From: Hellea sp042093735 | Lineage (GTDB): Bacteria; Pseudomonadota; Alphaproteobacteria; Caulobacterales; Maricaulaceae | Direction of reading: 5' to 3' | DNA: 64,000 nucleotides | NCBI GenBank assembly: GCA_042093735.1 | Contig: JBELEM010000004.1 | Span: 1 to 64,000 of the forward strand | Part shown: positions 26,539 to 36,010 of the stretch, one piece after another | Numbering within the stretch: the stretch's first letter is position 1 | Layout: each line of letters begins with the position of its first letter | The notes under the pieces: generated by a model | What the model saw: the letters and a program-made list of their open reading frames with translations, nothing else | The model's database searches: none | Told to the model about the DNA's origin: nothing | Program-made: the position numbers and the translations under genes

Positions 26539-26712
26539 TTATGCAACTTTTAGTTTAAAGATCTGATCACAATATTTGCATTTTGCAGTATTATTCTGAC
26601 CCATATCTATAAAAATTCTTGGATGTCCTAATGCCCCCCCAGGGCCATCGCAGCTTATTCGCCTTGATGTTACAATAGTAATCTGAGATTGAGACTTTGA
26701 AGGTTTTGGCAT
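26539..26712 (-). CDS. Small zinc-finger (zf-CHCC, NDUFS6-like) protein
   Basis: A 57-residue protein found by reading the minus strand. It carries SCDGPGGALGHPRIFIDM and AKCKYCDQIFKL, giving the Cys, His and Cys-x2-Cys ligands of the zf-CHCC family, bacterial relatives of the mitochondrial complex I subunit NDUFS6. In Alphaproteobacteria such genes are often found upstream of polA, as here. The function in bacteria is not established; a role in complex I maturation is inferred from the mitochondrial homologue. Confidence 0.88.
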   Translation of the reverse strand: MPKPSKSQSQITIVTSRRISCDGPGGALGHPRIFIDMGQNNTAKCKYCDQIFKLKVA

Positions 26713-26830
26713 ATTTAAATATCGCTTCTTAATTTCTTTAGTTAAACTACTAATACTAAAAAATAACCATAAACATAGTACTTATTTTTGTAAAACTAGT
26801 CTGTCAGTATATTTTCGTATAACCAAGACC

Positions 26831-28255
26831 TCAAGTCTCATCAAAATCATACAAGCTAATCCCTCTCCTTCTTTCATCAAAACTAATAATTCTATTTAGT
26901 GGTGCGTGTGCCCTTTGTCTGCAGTGGGGACGCTCACATAAATGACAATTTACACCAATTTTTGAAGGCCGCGGGTTATTAAGGTTGTACTTTTCGGCAT
27001 AAACTAATCTTGGTGCATAAGCTATGTCACAACCAAGACCTATCGCTAATTTTTGAAGAGGGTTTTTGTAGGTACCGTTACTTCTTACTACCATTTTAGC
27101 GATAGAGAAATAAGTTGTATCATCAGGCATTTGTATAATTTGAGTAACTGTTTTATCTGGAGTTAAAAAACATTCATGTATGTTCCATATTGGGCAAGCT
27201 CCCCCAAATCTACTAAAATGAAAACGTCCCGCGCTAAACCTTTTTGAAACATTGCCTGCAACATCAATACGAACAAAGAAAAAAGGTATACCACGTGCAT
27301 CGGGCTTTTGGAGTGTTGTAAGACGATGCGCAGTTTGCTCAAAACTAGTACCAAATCTATGACATAAAAGATCAACATCGTATTTACTATTTTCAGCTTC
27401 TTTAAGAAATTGGTCATACGGCATTAAAATGGCAGCTGCAAAATAATTTGCTAATGTCGTACGGCAAAGGCCTTCAGCCTCCAATCCATTTAAATCAGCA
27501 GTGCCAACTACTTCATCAATTAAATCGCGATACTCTAATATACTAATTTGATAGGCTAGCTGAAATCGGCGACCAGACTGAGGTAAAAGTTCTGAAAGAT
27601 TTATTCGCTTAGAATGGCGATCAAAATATCTCAGCATTTGCGGCATAATATCTACAGGGACTACTCTCACTGAGATACCATGCTTTTCTTGAAGCCTCTT
27701 GGTTAATGTCGTTCCAGTTTGAGCCCTATTATATCCCAATTCTTTAGCTAGCTTTTCAGCTGCAGCGTCTAATGCAGGAAAATAATTTTTTTGTTTATGT
27801 AAAAAACGCCTTACAGAATCAACTGCCTGCGACGATTGCTCCAGTAGTTCTACATTTTCATCATTTTTATTTTCACTATCACGCAAAGTTGCATCACGAT
27901 GCTTTCCATATAATTTAATCAAAGACCGAGCAGCACTTGGACTCACGCTTACTAAATCTTCTGCTTCATTTTTTGAAAGAGAGTCACCTTTAAAAATTGG
28001 GTCCCTTAAAGTTTCATACACTTCAGCAACTAAGTGTGCATCTCCAGCTCCAGTAAAACTAGCAATATCAAAATCATAAATTTCAGCCATACGAAGTAAA
28101 ACTTTTGCAGATAGCGATCTCTGATTACGTTCCATTAGATTTAAATAGGATGTAGATATACCTAAATCTTCAGCCATACGCGATTGAGTTAATCCCAGAG
28201 TTTTTCTAAATCTGGCGATACGAGGACCAATAAGAAGCTTTTCATTACTAGGCAT
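26831..28255 (-). CDS. ScfR-type (short-chain fatty acyl-CoA responsive) XRE transcriptional regulator
   Basis: A 474-residue regulator with an N-terminal XRE helix-turn-helix (about 8-65; RKTLGLTQSRMAEDLGISTS), a central IrrE-like domain (about 180-290) in which the peptidase motif is replaced (LANYFAAAILMP), and a DUF2083 C-terminal domain with GVNCHLCERPHCRQRAHAP, a cysteine cluster typical of this family. Relatives include RamB, PrpR and PccR, which control acetate, propionate and glyoxylate-shunt genes by sensing acyl-CoA. Its position divergent from aceB-aceA fits that role. The cysteine cluster may bind a metal or Fe-S centre, by analogy with mycobacterial PrpR; this is inference. Confidence 0.92.
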   Translation of the reverse strand: MPSNEKLLIGPRIARFRKTLGLTQSRMAEDLGISTSYLNLMERNQRSLSAKVLLRMAEIYDFDIASFTGAGDAHLVAEVYETLRDPIFKGDSLSKNEAEDLVSVSPSAARSLIKLYGKHRDATLRDSENKNDENVELLEQSSQAVDSVRRFLHKQKNYFPALDAAAEKLAKELGYNRAQTGTTLTKRLQEKHGISVRVVPVDIMPQMLRYFDRHSKRINLSELLPQSGRRFQLAYQISILEYRDLIDEVVGTADLNGLEAEGLCRTTLANYFAAAILMPYDQFLKEAENSKYDVDLLCHRFGTSFEQTAHRLTTLQKPDARGIPFFFVRIDVAGNVSKRFSAGRFHFSRFGGACPIWNIHECFLTPDKTVTQIIQMPDDTTYFSIAKMVVRSNGTYKNPLQKLAIGLGCDIAYAPRLVYAEKYNLNNPRPSKIGVNCHLCERPHCRQRAHAPLNRIISFDERRRGISLYDFDET

Positions 28256-28265
28256 AATATTTCTT

Positions 28266-28332
28266 TTTACAAGTTTTACAAAAATTACTAAATATATTCA
28301 ACATAGTTTACAAAAATACCTAGATTTTACAA
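28266..28332 (+). promoter_or_regulatory. Four TTTACAA repeats, candidate ScfR-type operator
   Basis: TTTACAA occurs four times on the plus strand at 28266-28272, 28275-28281, 28307-28313 and 28326-28332 in the 145-bp gap between the ScfR-type gene and aceB. The motif resembles the TTTGCAAA half-sites recognised by RamB/PccR-type regulators, with A for G. It is therefore a candidate binding region controlling aceBA and the regulator itself. Confidence 0.5.
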
Positions 28333-28400
28333 CTAATTATAGAAAAAATATTTTTATGTAAATATAGTAAAAACATAAAGTCACAATAAAGGTACTTGTC

Positions 28401-30026
28401 ATGGAAGATATAAATTCACGTCCAATTCCTAGGCATAGGGTATTAGCAAAAGTTATTAATTCAAAAAAATTAGACTTTGAAAAAATACTTTCCCCTGATG
28501 CACTCTTATTTTTGGCAGATCTAGAAAGAAGATTTGGCCCACAACGTCGAATTTTACTTGATAACCGAGAACTTCAACAAGAGAGGTATGACGACGGTGA
28601 ACTACCTACTCAACCTAAAGAAACTGCCCATGTTAGAAATTCATTGTGGGAAGTTGCGCCGAGTCCTAAAACTCTACAAGACAGAAGAGTTGAAATCACT
28701 GGTCCTGTTGATCGAAAAATGATGATTAATGCACTTAATTCAGGTGCAAAAATGTTCATGGCAGATTTTGAAGACGCTAGTAGTCCTACATTTTATAATA
28801 TGTTAAATGGTCAGGTAAACATGTATGACTATGCACGAGAGCAGTTAAAATTAAATACTGAAAAAAAATCTTACAAGTTAAATCCAACTACAGCTACTAT
28901 GCTTGTTAGACCACGGGGGTGGCATCTCGAAGAGACTAACATAACAGTTGATGGCCACCCTATGAGCGCAAGCCTTGTAGATTTCGGTCTTCACATTTTC
29001 CACAATGGCTCATTATTAGCAAAGAATGAAAAGGGCCCTTTTTATTATTTACCCAAAATAGAATCTTACCAAGAAGCCAGGTTGTGGAATGACGTGTTTA
29101 ATTTCTCACAGGCAATATTAGACATACCTAATGGAACAATCAAATCAACTGTATTGATTGAAACACTTCCTGCCGCTTTTCAGATGGAAGAAATTCTCTA
29201 TGTTCTGAGAAATCATATAACTGGACTTAACTGTGGACGTTGGGATTATATTTTCAGTTATATAAAGACTCTTCGCAATCACAAAGAATATTTACTCCCA
29301 GACAGAGATCAAGTGGGAATGGATAGAGACTTTTTATCTGCTTATGCATCGCGTCTAATACAAGTTTGTCACAAAAGACGCGCTCATGCCATGGGGGGAA
29401 TGGCAGCGCAAATACCTGTAAAAAATGATGATGATGCTAACAAAGCCGCTTTTGACAAAGTAAAAAAGGATAAGGAGCGCGAAGCGAAGCTTGGCCATGA
29501 TGGTACCTGGGTAGCACATCCGGACTTAGTATCAGTAGCTATGAATGTTTTTAATAAAGAAATGCCATCTAAACATCAAATTCTAAAAAAACGCCAATCC
29601 CCAAGAATAACGGACGAAGCAATGCTGTCTCCACACAGAGGAAGTGTGACTGAAAAGGGCGTCAGAACTAATATTGAAGTTGGAATTAAATACATAGCTG
29701 CTTGGCTTTCAGGAAAAGGTGCAGTTCCCATTCATAACTTAATGGAAGATGCTGCTACAGCAGAGATATCTCGGTCTCAGATATGGCAGTGGTTAACTCA
29801 TCGGGCAACTGTCAAAATGGAAGGTGGATATTCTGAAACACTTACCCGAAGGTTATATGACCGCCTATACAACGAGGAAATAATGAAAATCACCGAAGAA
29901 TTAGGTGTTGAAAGTTATAATAACGGCCGCTTTCCAGAGGCAGCAGAGCTGTTCACAAAGTCAGCAACTGCTCAGGTATTACCTAATTTTTTAACCATAC
30001 CAGCGTATCAAATATTGGAGAATTAA
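28401..30026 (+). CDS. aceB: Malate synthase A
   Basis: Condenses glyoxylate with acetyl-CoA to malate, second step of the glyoxylate shunt. The 541-residue length fits the short isoform A rather than the 720-residue G form. Seen: ITGPVDRKMMINALNSGAKMF (positions about 98-118), MADFEDASSPTF, MLVRPRGWHLEE, and the family signature GLNCGRWDYIFSYIKT. An AAAGG element eight bases before the ATG supports the start. Two bases separate it from aceA, so the shunt genes form an operon; control by the divergent ScfR-type regulator is likely. Confidence 0.96.
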   Translation: MEDINSRPIPRHRVLAKVINSKKLDFEKILSPDALLFLADLERRFGPQRRILLDNRELQQERYDDGELPTQPKETAHVRNSLWEVAPSPKTLQDRRVEITGPVDRKMMINALNSGAKMFMADFEDASSPTFYNMLNGQVNMYDYAREQLKLNTEKKSYKLNPTTATMLVRPRGWHLEETNITVDGHPMSASLVDFGLHIFHNGSLLAKNEKGPFYYLPKIESYQEARLWNDVFNFSQAILDIPNGTIKSTVLIETLPAAFQMEEILYVLRNHITGLNCGRWDYIFSYIKTLRNHKEYLLPDRDQVGMDRDFLSAYASRLIQVCHKRRAHAMGGMAAQIPVKNDDDANKAAFDKVKKDKEREAKLGHDGTWVAHPDLVSVAMNVFNKEMPSKHQILKKRQSPRITDEAMLSPHRGSVTEKGVRTNIEVGIKYIAAWLSGKGAVPIHNLMEDAATAEISRSQIWQWLTHRATVKMEGGYSETLTRRLYDRLYNEEIMKITEELGVESYNNGRFPEAAELFTKSATAQVLPNFLTIPAYQILEN

Positions 30027-30028
30027 TC

Positions 30029-31627
30029 ATGGCTTACTCAAAAATACTAAATGATCTCAGGAAACGATACCCTAATGGAGCTCCGGCTGGTATTAATTTA
30101 GATAATTTAGCGCAACTCAAAGTACAAAATACATTTGAAACTCATCTTGATATTGCGAAGTCTATGGCAACACAAATGAGAAAAGACATGGCCGCATATG
30201 ACAAAGACACGAGTAAATTTACTCAATCTTTGGGGTGTTGGTCAGGGTTTCATGCTATGCAAATGATGCGTGCCATAAAACGACAAAAAGGTTCACTTGA
30301 TGGCGCCTACGTATATTTATCTGGATGGATGGTTGCTGGATTAAGAAATAGATTTGGTCACTTACCAGATCAATCAATGCATGAGAAAACTTCTGTTGTT
30401 GATCTAATACAAGAAATCTACACCTCTCTACGACAAGCAGATGAAGTTGAACTTAATGATCTATTCTCTAGCTTGAAACTAGCTGAAAACGATAAAGAAA
30501 AAGTACAAATTATTACTAAGATTGACGCTCATGAAACATACGTGAGACCTATAATAGCTGACATCGATGCTGGCTTTGGGAATGTACACGCAACTTATCT
30601 GCTAGCAAAAGAAATGATCAAAGCTGGGGCTTGTTGTCTGCAAATTGAAAATCAAGTTTCCGATGCAAAACAATGTGGCCATCAAGACGGAAAAGTAACA
30701 GTTCCACGTGAAGATTTTATTGAAAAGTTGCGCGCCTGCAGAATGGCCTTTGAAGAACTTGGGGTTAATGATGGCGTAATCGTAGCACGCACTGATAGTT
30801 TGGGGGCTGGTTTGACACAAAAAATACCGGTTTCAAAAAAAGTTGGAGACTCTGCATATGAATATACTAAATGGTTAGAAACTGAAGAAATAACTGATAA
30901 TAACCCACTTTCTGAAGGTGACATTGCGCTTTTCATTAACAATAAGTTGCAAAAACCTGTCAGACTTCCAAACGGCTTATATAAGTTTCAGCCCAATACA
31001 GGCGAGGAAAGAGTTATTGAAGACTGTATATCAAGCTTGAATGATGGAGGAGCTGACCTTCTATGGATAGAAACTGCTACTCCTAATGTTGCTCAAATAG
31101 CGTCAATGGTTTCTAAAATAAGAGAAAAAGCCCCACACGCAAAATTGGCATACAATAATTCGCCTTCTTTTAACTGGACATTAAATTTACGAAAACAAGT
31201 AAGAGAAGAGTGGGTATTATCAGGTGTAATAAACGGGGATGAGTACCCAAGCGATACAAAGCTCATGTCCGCAAAATATGACGAAGACAAATTAGGACTT
31301 GAAGCTGACTTAAGGCTACAAAACTTTCAAACTGATATCTCCCGTGAGGCGGGGGTCTTCCATAATCTTATCACCCTACCTACTTTCCACGGTACAGCAA
31401 AAGTAATGAATGATCTTTCGGAGGGTTATTTTGGCGATCAAAAAATGTTAGCTTATGTTAAAAACATACAAAGAGAAGAAATACGTACAAATGTTTCTGC
31501 GGTTAAGCATCAGCATGAAGTTGGATCCAATCTTGGTGATAATTTTAAAGAAATGACCGGAGGAGAAAAAGCTTTAAAAGCTGGAGGTAAGCATAATACA
31601 ATGAATCAATTTGAAAATGCAGCTTAG
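30029..31627 (+). CDS. aceA: Isocitrate lyase
   Basis: Splits isocitrate into succinate and glyoxylate, bypassing the decarboxylating TCA steps during growth on C2 units. The 532-residue protein is the larger isocitrate lyase type (E. coli AceA is about 434). Seen: QSLGCWSGFHAMQMMR, IADIDAGFGNVHATYLLAKEM (positions about 179-199), the catalytic-loop KQCGHQDGKVTVPRED in which the usual KKCGH reads KQCGH, as in Pseudomonas-type enzymes, VIVARTDSLGAGLT and LAYNNSPSFNW. It is convergent with gloB, with only three bases between the stops. Confidence 0.96.
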   Translation: MAYSKILNDLRKRYPNGAPAGINLDNLAQLKVQNTFETHLDIAKSMATQMRKDMAAYDKDTSKFTQSLGCWSGFHAMQMMRAIKRQKGSLDGAYVYLSGWMVAGLRNRFGHLPDQSMHEKTSVVDLIQEIYTSLRQADEVELNDLFSSLKLAENDKEKVQIITKIDAHETYVRPIIADIDAGFGNVHATYLLAKEMIKAGACCLQIENQVSDAKQCGHQDGKVTVPREDFIEKLRACRMAFEELGVNDGVIVARTDSLGAGLTQKIPVSKKVGDSAYEYTKWLETEEITDNNPLSEGDIALFINNKLQKPVRLPNGLYKFQPNTGEERVIEDCISSLNDGGADLLWIETATPNVAQIASMVSKIREKAPHAKLAYNNSPSFNWTLNLRKQVREEWVLSGVINGDEYPSDTKLMSAKYDEDKLGLEADLRLQNFQTDISREAGVFHNLITLPTFHGTAKVMNDLSEGYFGDQKMLAYVKNIQREEIRTNVSAVKHQHEVGSNLGDNFKEMTGGEKALKAGGKHNTMNQFENAA

Positions 31628-31630
31628 TTA

Positions 31631-32362
31631 TTAAAATACGTCCTTAGCAGCACGGATTTCTCCTAATCGCGCTGCTGAAACAGCCCTAAGAAATGGATTG
31701 CATTTTTTTTCTGCGCCAACAGTTGTTGGTACAGTGGGTAAACCACTTGCCCTTAACTCTTTGGCTTTTGAAATATAATTCTTTAAATCATTATTTGTAG
31801 GCTCAACCGTCAAAGCAAATTCTGCATTAGATAGTGTATATTCATGAGCACAGTACAATTTAGTATCATTAGGAAAGTTAGATATTTTTTTTAATGAGCT
31901 ATACATATCCTCTTTTGATCCTTCAAATAATCGACCGCAACCTAATGCAAATAATGTATCTCCCACAAAAGCTGACCTAGCATCTGGGATATAGTAAATT
32001 ATGTGGTCTACTGTATGACCAGGCGTTGAGAATACATGCACCGCATGAGCGCCAAGTCTAAAAGTTTCTCCTCCGAAAAGTGGGTGACTAAGGCCTGGAA
32101 TTCTGCCCTTCACAATTCCAGGTCCATATATCTTAGTATCAAATTTCTTTTTTAGATCTAAGTTCCCCCCAGTATGATCTGCATGATGATGAGTGTTCCA
32201 TATTTGAGTTAAGTTCCAAGATCGCTCAGAACATGCGGCCTCAATTTTATCCACCTCAGGCGTATCAATAGAAACGGTTTCACCGGTACCATTATCATGA
32301 ATTAGAAAACCATAGTTATCATTTAAACAAGGAAATAAAACGATCTCTAATTGATTACTCAT
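31631..32362 (-). CDS. gloB: Hydroxyacylglutathione hydrolase (glyoxalase II)
   Basis: Metallo-beta-lactamase-fold enzyme that hydrolyses S-lactoylglutathione to lactate and glutathione in methylglyoxal detoxification. The 243-residue protein has the metal motif THHHADHTGGN (about 57-67), a later metal His in STPGHTVDHIIYY, the bridging Asp in AFVGDTLFALGCGRLFEG, and YCAHEYTLSNAEFA, all specific for GloB. Length is normal. No glyoxalase I gene is visible in the window. Confidence 0.94.
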   Translation of the reverse strand: MSNQLEIVLFPCLNDNYGFLIHDNGTGETVSIDTPEVDKIEAACSERSWNLTQIWNTHHHADHTGGNLDLKKKFDTKIYGPGIVKGRIPGLSHPLFGGETFRLGAHAVHVFSTPGHTVDHIIYYIPDARSAFVGDTLFALGCGRLFEGSKEDMYSSLKKISNFPNDTKLYCAHEYTLSNAEFALTVEPTNNDLKNYISKAKELRASGLPTVPTTVGAEKKCNPFLRAVSAARLGEIRAAKDVF

Positions 32363-32441
32363 AATTTAATTCACCCGTTCAAAAGAAAAAATAATATTAA
32401 AATGGAAGAAATTATAAATGTTGATTTCATATTGGTCCATA

Positions 32442-32837
32442 TTAATTACTTTTATATGACCTTGATATGTTACCAGTAACCCATAAAATAGATACAATTA
32501 ATGGAAACTGAAGAACAACTCTTAACCAAAGTATAGTTGGAGTTGCAGACATTTCTCCAAAAGGAACATTATTCATTGCCATATATATATTCGCAGGAAG
32601 AACAGCCAATAAAAAAGGGGCTAGTAGAAGTCCGGCGAGTTTTCTATATCTAGGTAGTACAAGAAAAACTGCAAAAACTAATTCCATAAAACCCGTAATC
32701 CACACAATAAGTTTAGGAAAAGGAATAGATGGAGGCACAATTGCTGTAAAGCTCTCCTCCTGAACAAAATGCATTAAACCGGCATAAAAAAAGAAAATAG
32801 CAAAAAACCAAGAACCCAAAGCCTTCAAGTTCTTCAT
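32442..32837 (-). CDS. DoxX family membrane protein
   Basis: About 131 residues from the ATG at 32837 (MKNLKALGSW); the frame extends further into prfA but this start gives a normal first helix and lies four bases after the prfA stop. Four hydrophobic segments and the pattern FYAGLMHF, PKLIVWITGFMELVFAVFLV and PANIYMAMNN are typical of DoxX-like proteins. Members have been linked to redox or thiosulfate metabolism, but no function can be assigned here. In many bacteria prmC follows prfA; here this gene takes that place. Confidence 0.8.
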   Translation of the reverse strand: MKNLKALGSWFFAIFFFYAGLMHFVQEESFTAIVPPSIPFPKLIVWITGFMELVFAVFLVLPRYRKLAGLLLAPFLLAVLPANIYMAMNNVPFGEMSATPTILWLRVVLQFPLIVSILWVTGNISRSYKSN

Positions 32838-32841
32838 AAAA

Positions 32842-33906
32842 TCAATTACCTTCCATTGCGGCAAGACGGCTAGCTTGATCCTCGGCAATTAACGGGTTTA
32901 CAACATCATCAAGCTCATCACCTGCTACAATTTTATCTAACTTATAAAGAGTCAAATTGATTCGATGATCAGTCACTCTACCTTGAGGATAATTATATGT
33001 TCTTATGCGCTCGGATCTGTCACCTGAACCAACCTGACCTTTCCGCTCATTCGCTCTCTCAGCATCAATTCTCTGTTTCTCAATATCATAAAGTTTCATT
33101 TTTAATAATCGTTCAGCATTTGCCCTATTCATATGCTGAGACTTTGCATCGCAAACAACAACCACTCCAGTTGGCACATGAGTCATTCGTACAGCGGAGT
33201 CGGTTTTGTTAACATGCTGCCCCCCAGCACCAGAAGCTCGCATGGTATCAACCCTTACATCAGTCATCGAAAAACCAATATCTATGTCTTCTGGCTCAGG
33301 TAATACTGCTACTGTTGCTGCTGATGTATGGATACGGCCCTGTGTTTCTGTTACCGGTACTCTCTGTACTCGATGAACCCCAGACTCAAATTTTAATTTT
33401 CCATAAACCCCCGTACCAGAAACTGAAGCTATTATTTCCTTATACCCCCCCATATCAGCTGAAGCATCACTTTCTACGTCTACTTTCCAACCTTGTAGTT
33501 GGGAATAACGCGAATACATACTAAACAAATCACCAACAAAAATAGCAGCTTCGTCTCCACCAGTTCCAGCTCGAATTTCTAAAACAACGGAAGCATTGTC
33601 ATCTTTATCCTTGGGAAGTAAAAGCAAAGAAACTTCTTTTTCAATTTTAGGTAATTTATTTTTAAGTGACAGCATCTCTTCTTTTGCCATTGCGCCCATC
33701 TCTGGATCGTCCAACATTATCTCTAACTCGTCAATATCATCGCGTATAGACTGTAATTTTCGAACGCCTTCTACAACAGGCTTTAACTCTGCATAGTCCT
33801 TGCCTAGTTGAACAATTTCAGTACTGTCTGTAGCAACACCAAGCCTAGACTCAATTTGCTCGAAACGATCAACAACTTGAACAAGTTTTATGTTTGGAAT
33901 ATTCAT
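32842..33906 (-). CDS. prfA: Peptide chain release factor 1
   Basis: Recognises UAA and UAG stop codons and triggers peptide release. The 354-residue protein has the hydrolytic GGQ motif in ASGAGGQHVNKTDSAVRMTH (about 225-245), the domain 2 recognition region with the RF1 codon-recognition tripeptide region around ETQGRIHTSAATVAV, and the C-terminal ERIRTYNYPQGRVTDHRI segment. The N-terminal helical domain 1 is complete. It heads a pair with the DoxX gene. Confidence 0.96.
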   Translation of the reverse strand: MNIPNIKLVQVVDRFEQIESRLGVATDSTEIVQLGKDYAELKPVVEGVRKLQSIRDDIDELEIMLDDPEMGAMAKEEMLSLKNKLPKIEKEVSLLLLPKDKDDNASVVLEIRAGTGGDEAAIFVGDLFSMYSRYSQLQGWKVDVESDASADMGGYKEIIASVSGTGVYGKLKFESGVHRVQRVPVTETQGRIHTSAATVAVLPEPEDIDIGFSMTDVRVDTMRASGAGGQHVNKTDSAVRMTHVPTGVVVVCDAKSQHMNRANAERLLKMKLYDIEKQRIDAERANERKGQVGSGDRSERIRTYNYPQGRVTDHRINLTLYKLDKIVAGDELDDVVNPLIAEDQASRLAAMEGN

Positions 33907-33923
33907 ATACGCGGGATAGGCTT

Positions 33924-35933
33924 TTAAAATGAAGTCGACAAGCCGAAAAATAAAGTCCTTGGCCGACCAGGGAAATATCGTTCACTACCAAAAGCATAAT
34001 CGGCACGATCAGCATATTTTTTATTAAAAATATTATCCACCCTACCAAATAGGTTTATATTTTCCTCAAGGGCATAATTCACTCTGGTAATAAATATATT
34101 ATGGCCTTGATACTTATTTGTATTTCCAGGGTTTGTAAAATAACTCCCGACATGGCGCCACTCTAATTCTACTTCAGCATTTGTAGTCGGCAAAAAGGTT
34201 AAACGCATATGCGATAAAGTATCCGGTGCTGAGTCGACTCTTGAACCAGAAGTTATATTGTTTTCAGCAGAACCTACAGTTTCATTAAAACTATATGTAT
34301 GTTTTGCTAAAGTAGCATCACCAGAAATTGATATCCAATCAGTTAAATAGCCAATGAAACTTAACTCCATACCTTGATGTCTTGTTTTTCCATTAACAAC
34401 ATTAAATCCGTTAGAATTTCTGAAGAAAAAATTATCTTTCCACATAGTAAAAGCAGAGAAATCAGTATCAAAACCCCCGATATTTCCTTTAAATCCTAAC
34501 TCAAGGCTATCTAATGTCTCAATTTCTGCCTCACCAGCAACCTGGTTTTGCTGTACTGAATATAAATCAGAAACCTGCGGGGCACGAGAACCTCGCGCTG
34601 CACGGATATAAATCATATTTTCATTATCAAAACCATAACTCAAAGAAGCTTTAGGTGTAATTGTTAAGAAGTTATCAATTCTATCTGCAACACGAATAAA
34701 ACGCCCTGATCGGCCTACTGAAGCATTGTTATCATAATTATAAGAAGTAAATTCTGCGCGAGCACCGAGGTCTATTGTTATCTGTTCTGATAATTTACTA
34801 GTTTTCTGAGCATATAAAGCACCCACAAGACTGGTAGTACTGTAATCATAATGCAGCCCTCTAACGAAGGAAAAACGGCTTTCATTTTCTTGGTACTCAT
34901 ACAAAGAGCCCTTTGTATACTCGAAGTCAGCGCCAATATTAAAATTTTTACTATAATAGGCGCTTTGAAGACCTACAGAAGTGTGTCTATTCTTTTCCAA
35001 TGCCTGTCCTGGAACAAAATGACGAAGAAATCGTAAATTTACGTATCTTGCATAAGGCGTAAATGCCAATGAGGTACCGTTATTATAATTTCTTTCAATT
35101 CTAAATTGAGATCTATAACTAACTCCATCTCTGAATGCCTCAGGATTAGGGTTAGTAAAACGAATGTTATCTTCTAAGTAAGCATCATCACCCGTAATAA
35201 AACCAGCCGTTTCTTGGTTCAAATTATTAAAAGAAGAAAGCCAATTTATGTTCCAACTATTAAAGTTGTTAAAATATTTTAGCTGGATTTTTTGCTGATC
35301 AAAACCTGATTCTTCCCTAAAGCCGTTATCGTGGGAAATTGAAACTGAAACATCAACCGGTAAAGCCGAGGTTGTTGCTGTTATAGATTTATATCCGTCT
35401 TCACTAAGTAAAAAGGTAAGTTTATCATTATTAATACTATTATTTTGAAAATTTATTAATCCATGAACTGCATTCGAACCATATTGAACAGGTCCAGGTC
35501 CCTTTAAAACCTCTATTTGATTTGAAAACTCTGGTGCCGCCTCAAACAATCCATTTACGTTTGAAAAACCGGCAGCCCTTAAAGGCACTCCATCCTCCAT
35601 GTATAAAAAACTGCCGGCACCAGAGCCGCCTGTTAAAACTGGGGACCTAATTGATGTGAGGTGTTCCTGGCCACTGCCGCGATGAATATTAACACCTGAA
35701 ATTCCATTTAAAGCCTCAGATAAATGAATTGGAGATATGCTAGTGTATCTGCTAGAGGGTAGAATACTTATTGCAGCTGGTAACGCGTTTACTTTTTTTG
35801 ATAGGTCATAAATACCTTCAACAAAAATTTCCTCTTCAGAATTAGGAAACATCTCAATATTATTTGTTTTTTCATAAGCTTGAGCTACGGAAGCAATAGG
35901 TATAAAAAAGAAAAGAAAGGTAAATTTTTTCAT
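33924..35933 (-). CDS. TonB-dependent outer-membrane receptor
   Basis: A 669-residue outer-membrane transporter. It has a signal peptide (cut near SVAQA, residue 19), a candidate TonB box EEIFVEG just after it, a plug domain (about 45-165; LSEALNGISGVNIHRGSG, VLKGPGPVQYGSNAVHGLINF at positions about 139-159), and a 22-stranded barrel rich in aromatic turns, ending in the outer-membrane signature with terminal Phe (LFFGLSTSF). Such receptors import siderophores, cobalamin, copper chelates or glycans; the ligand is unknown. It is divergent from the GH42 gene across 77 bp with a perfect palindrome. Confidence 0.93.
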   Translation of the reverse strand: MKKFTFLFFFIPIASVAQAYEKTNNIEMFPNSEEEIFVEGIYDLSKKVNALPAAISILPSSRYTSISPIHLSEALNGISGVNIHRGSGQEHLTSIRSPVLTGGSGAGSFLYMEDGVPLRAAGFSNVNGLFEAAPEFSNQIEVLKGPGPVQYGSNAVHGLINFQNNSINNDKLTFLLSEDGYKSITATTSALPVDVSVSISHDNGFREESGFDQQKIQLKYFNNFNSWNINWLSSFNNLNQETAGFITGDDAYLEDNIRFTNPNPEAFRDGVSYRSQFRIERNYNNGTSLAFTPYARYVNLRFLRHFVPGQALEKNRHTSVGLQSAYYSKNFNIGADFEYTKGSLYEYQENESRFSFVRGLHYDYSTTSLVGALYAQKTSKLSEQITIDLGARAEFTSYNYDNNASVGRSGRFIRVADRIDNFLTITPKASLSYGFDNENMIYIRAARGSRAPQVSDLYSVQQNQVAGEAEIETLDSLELGFKGNIGGFDTDFSAFTMWKDNFFFRNSNGFNVVNGKTRHQGMELSFIGYLTDWISISGDATLAKHTYSFNETVGSAENNITSGSRVDSAPDTLSHMRLTFLPTTNAEVELEWRHVGSYFTNPGNTNKYQGHNIFITRVNYALEENINLFGRVDNIFNKKYADRADYAFGSERYFPGRPRTLFFGLSTSF

Positions 35934-35948
35934 ATGAAACGTATGCAG

Positions 35949-35965
35949 GAAAATTTTTAATTTTC
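35949..35965. promoter_or_regulatory. Perfect palindrome between TonB receptor and GH42 genes
   Basis: GAAAATT (35949-35955) and AATTTTC (35959-35965) are perfect 7-bp arms around TTT, 16 bp before the receptor start. It is a candidate operator for the divergent pair. It does not match a Fur, Irr or RirA consensus that I can recall, and its AT-only core makes chance occurrence plausible. Confidence 0.3.
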
Positions 35966-36010
35966 AAATAAAATATTGACGTAATACAGCCAAAACCCCA
36001 AAAGTTTACT

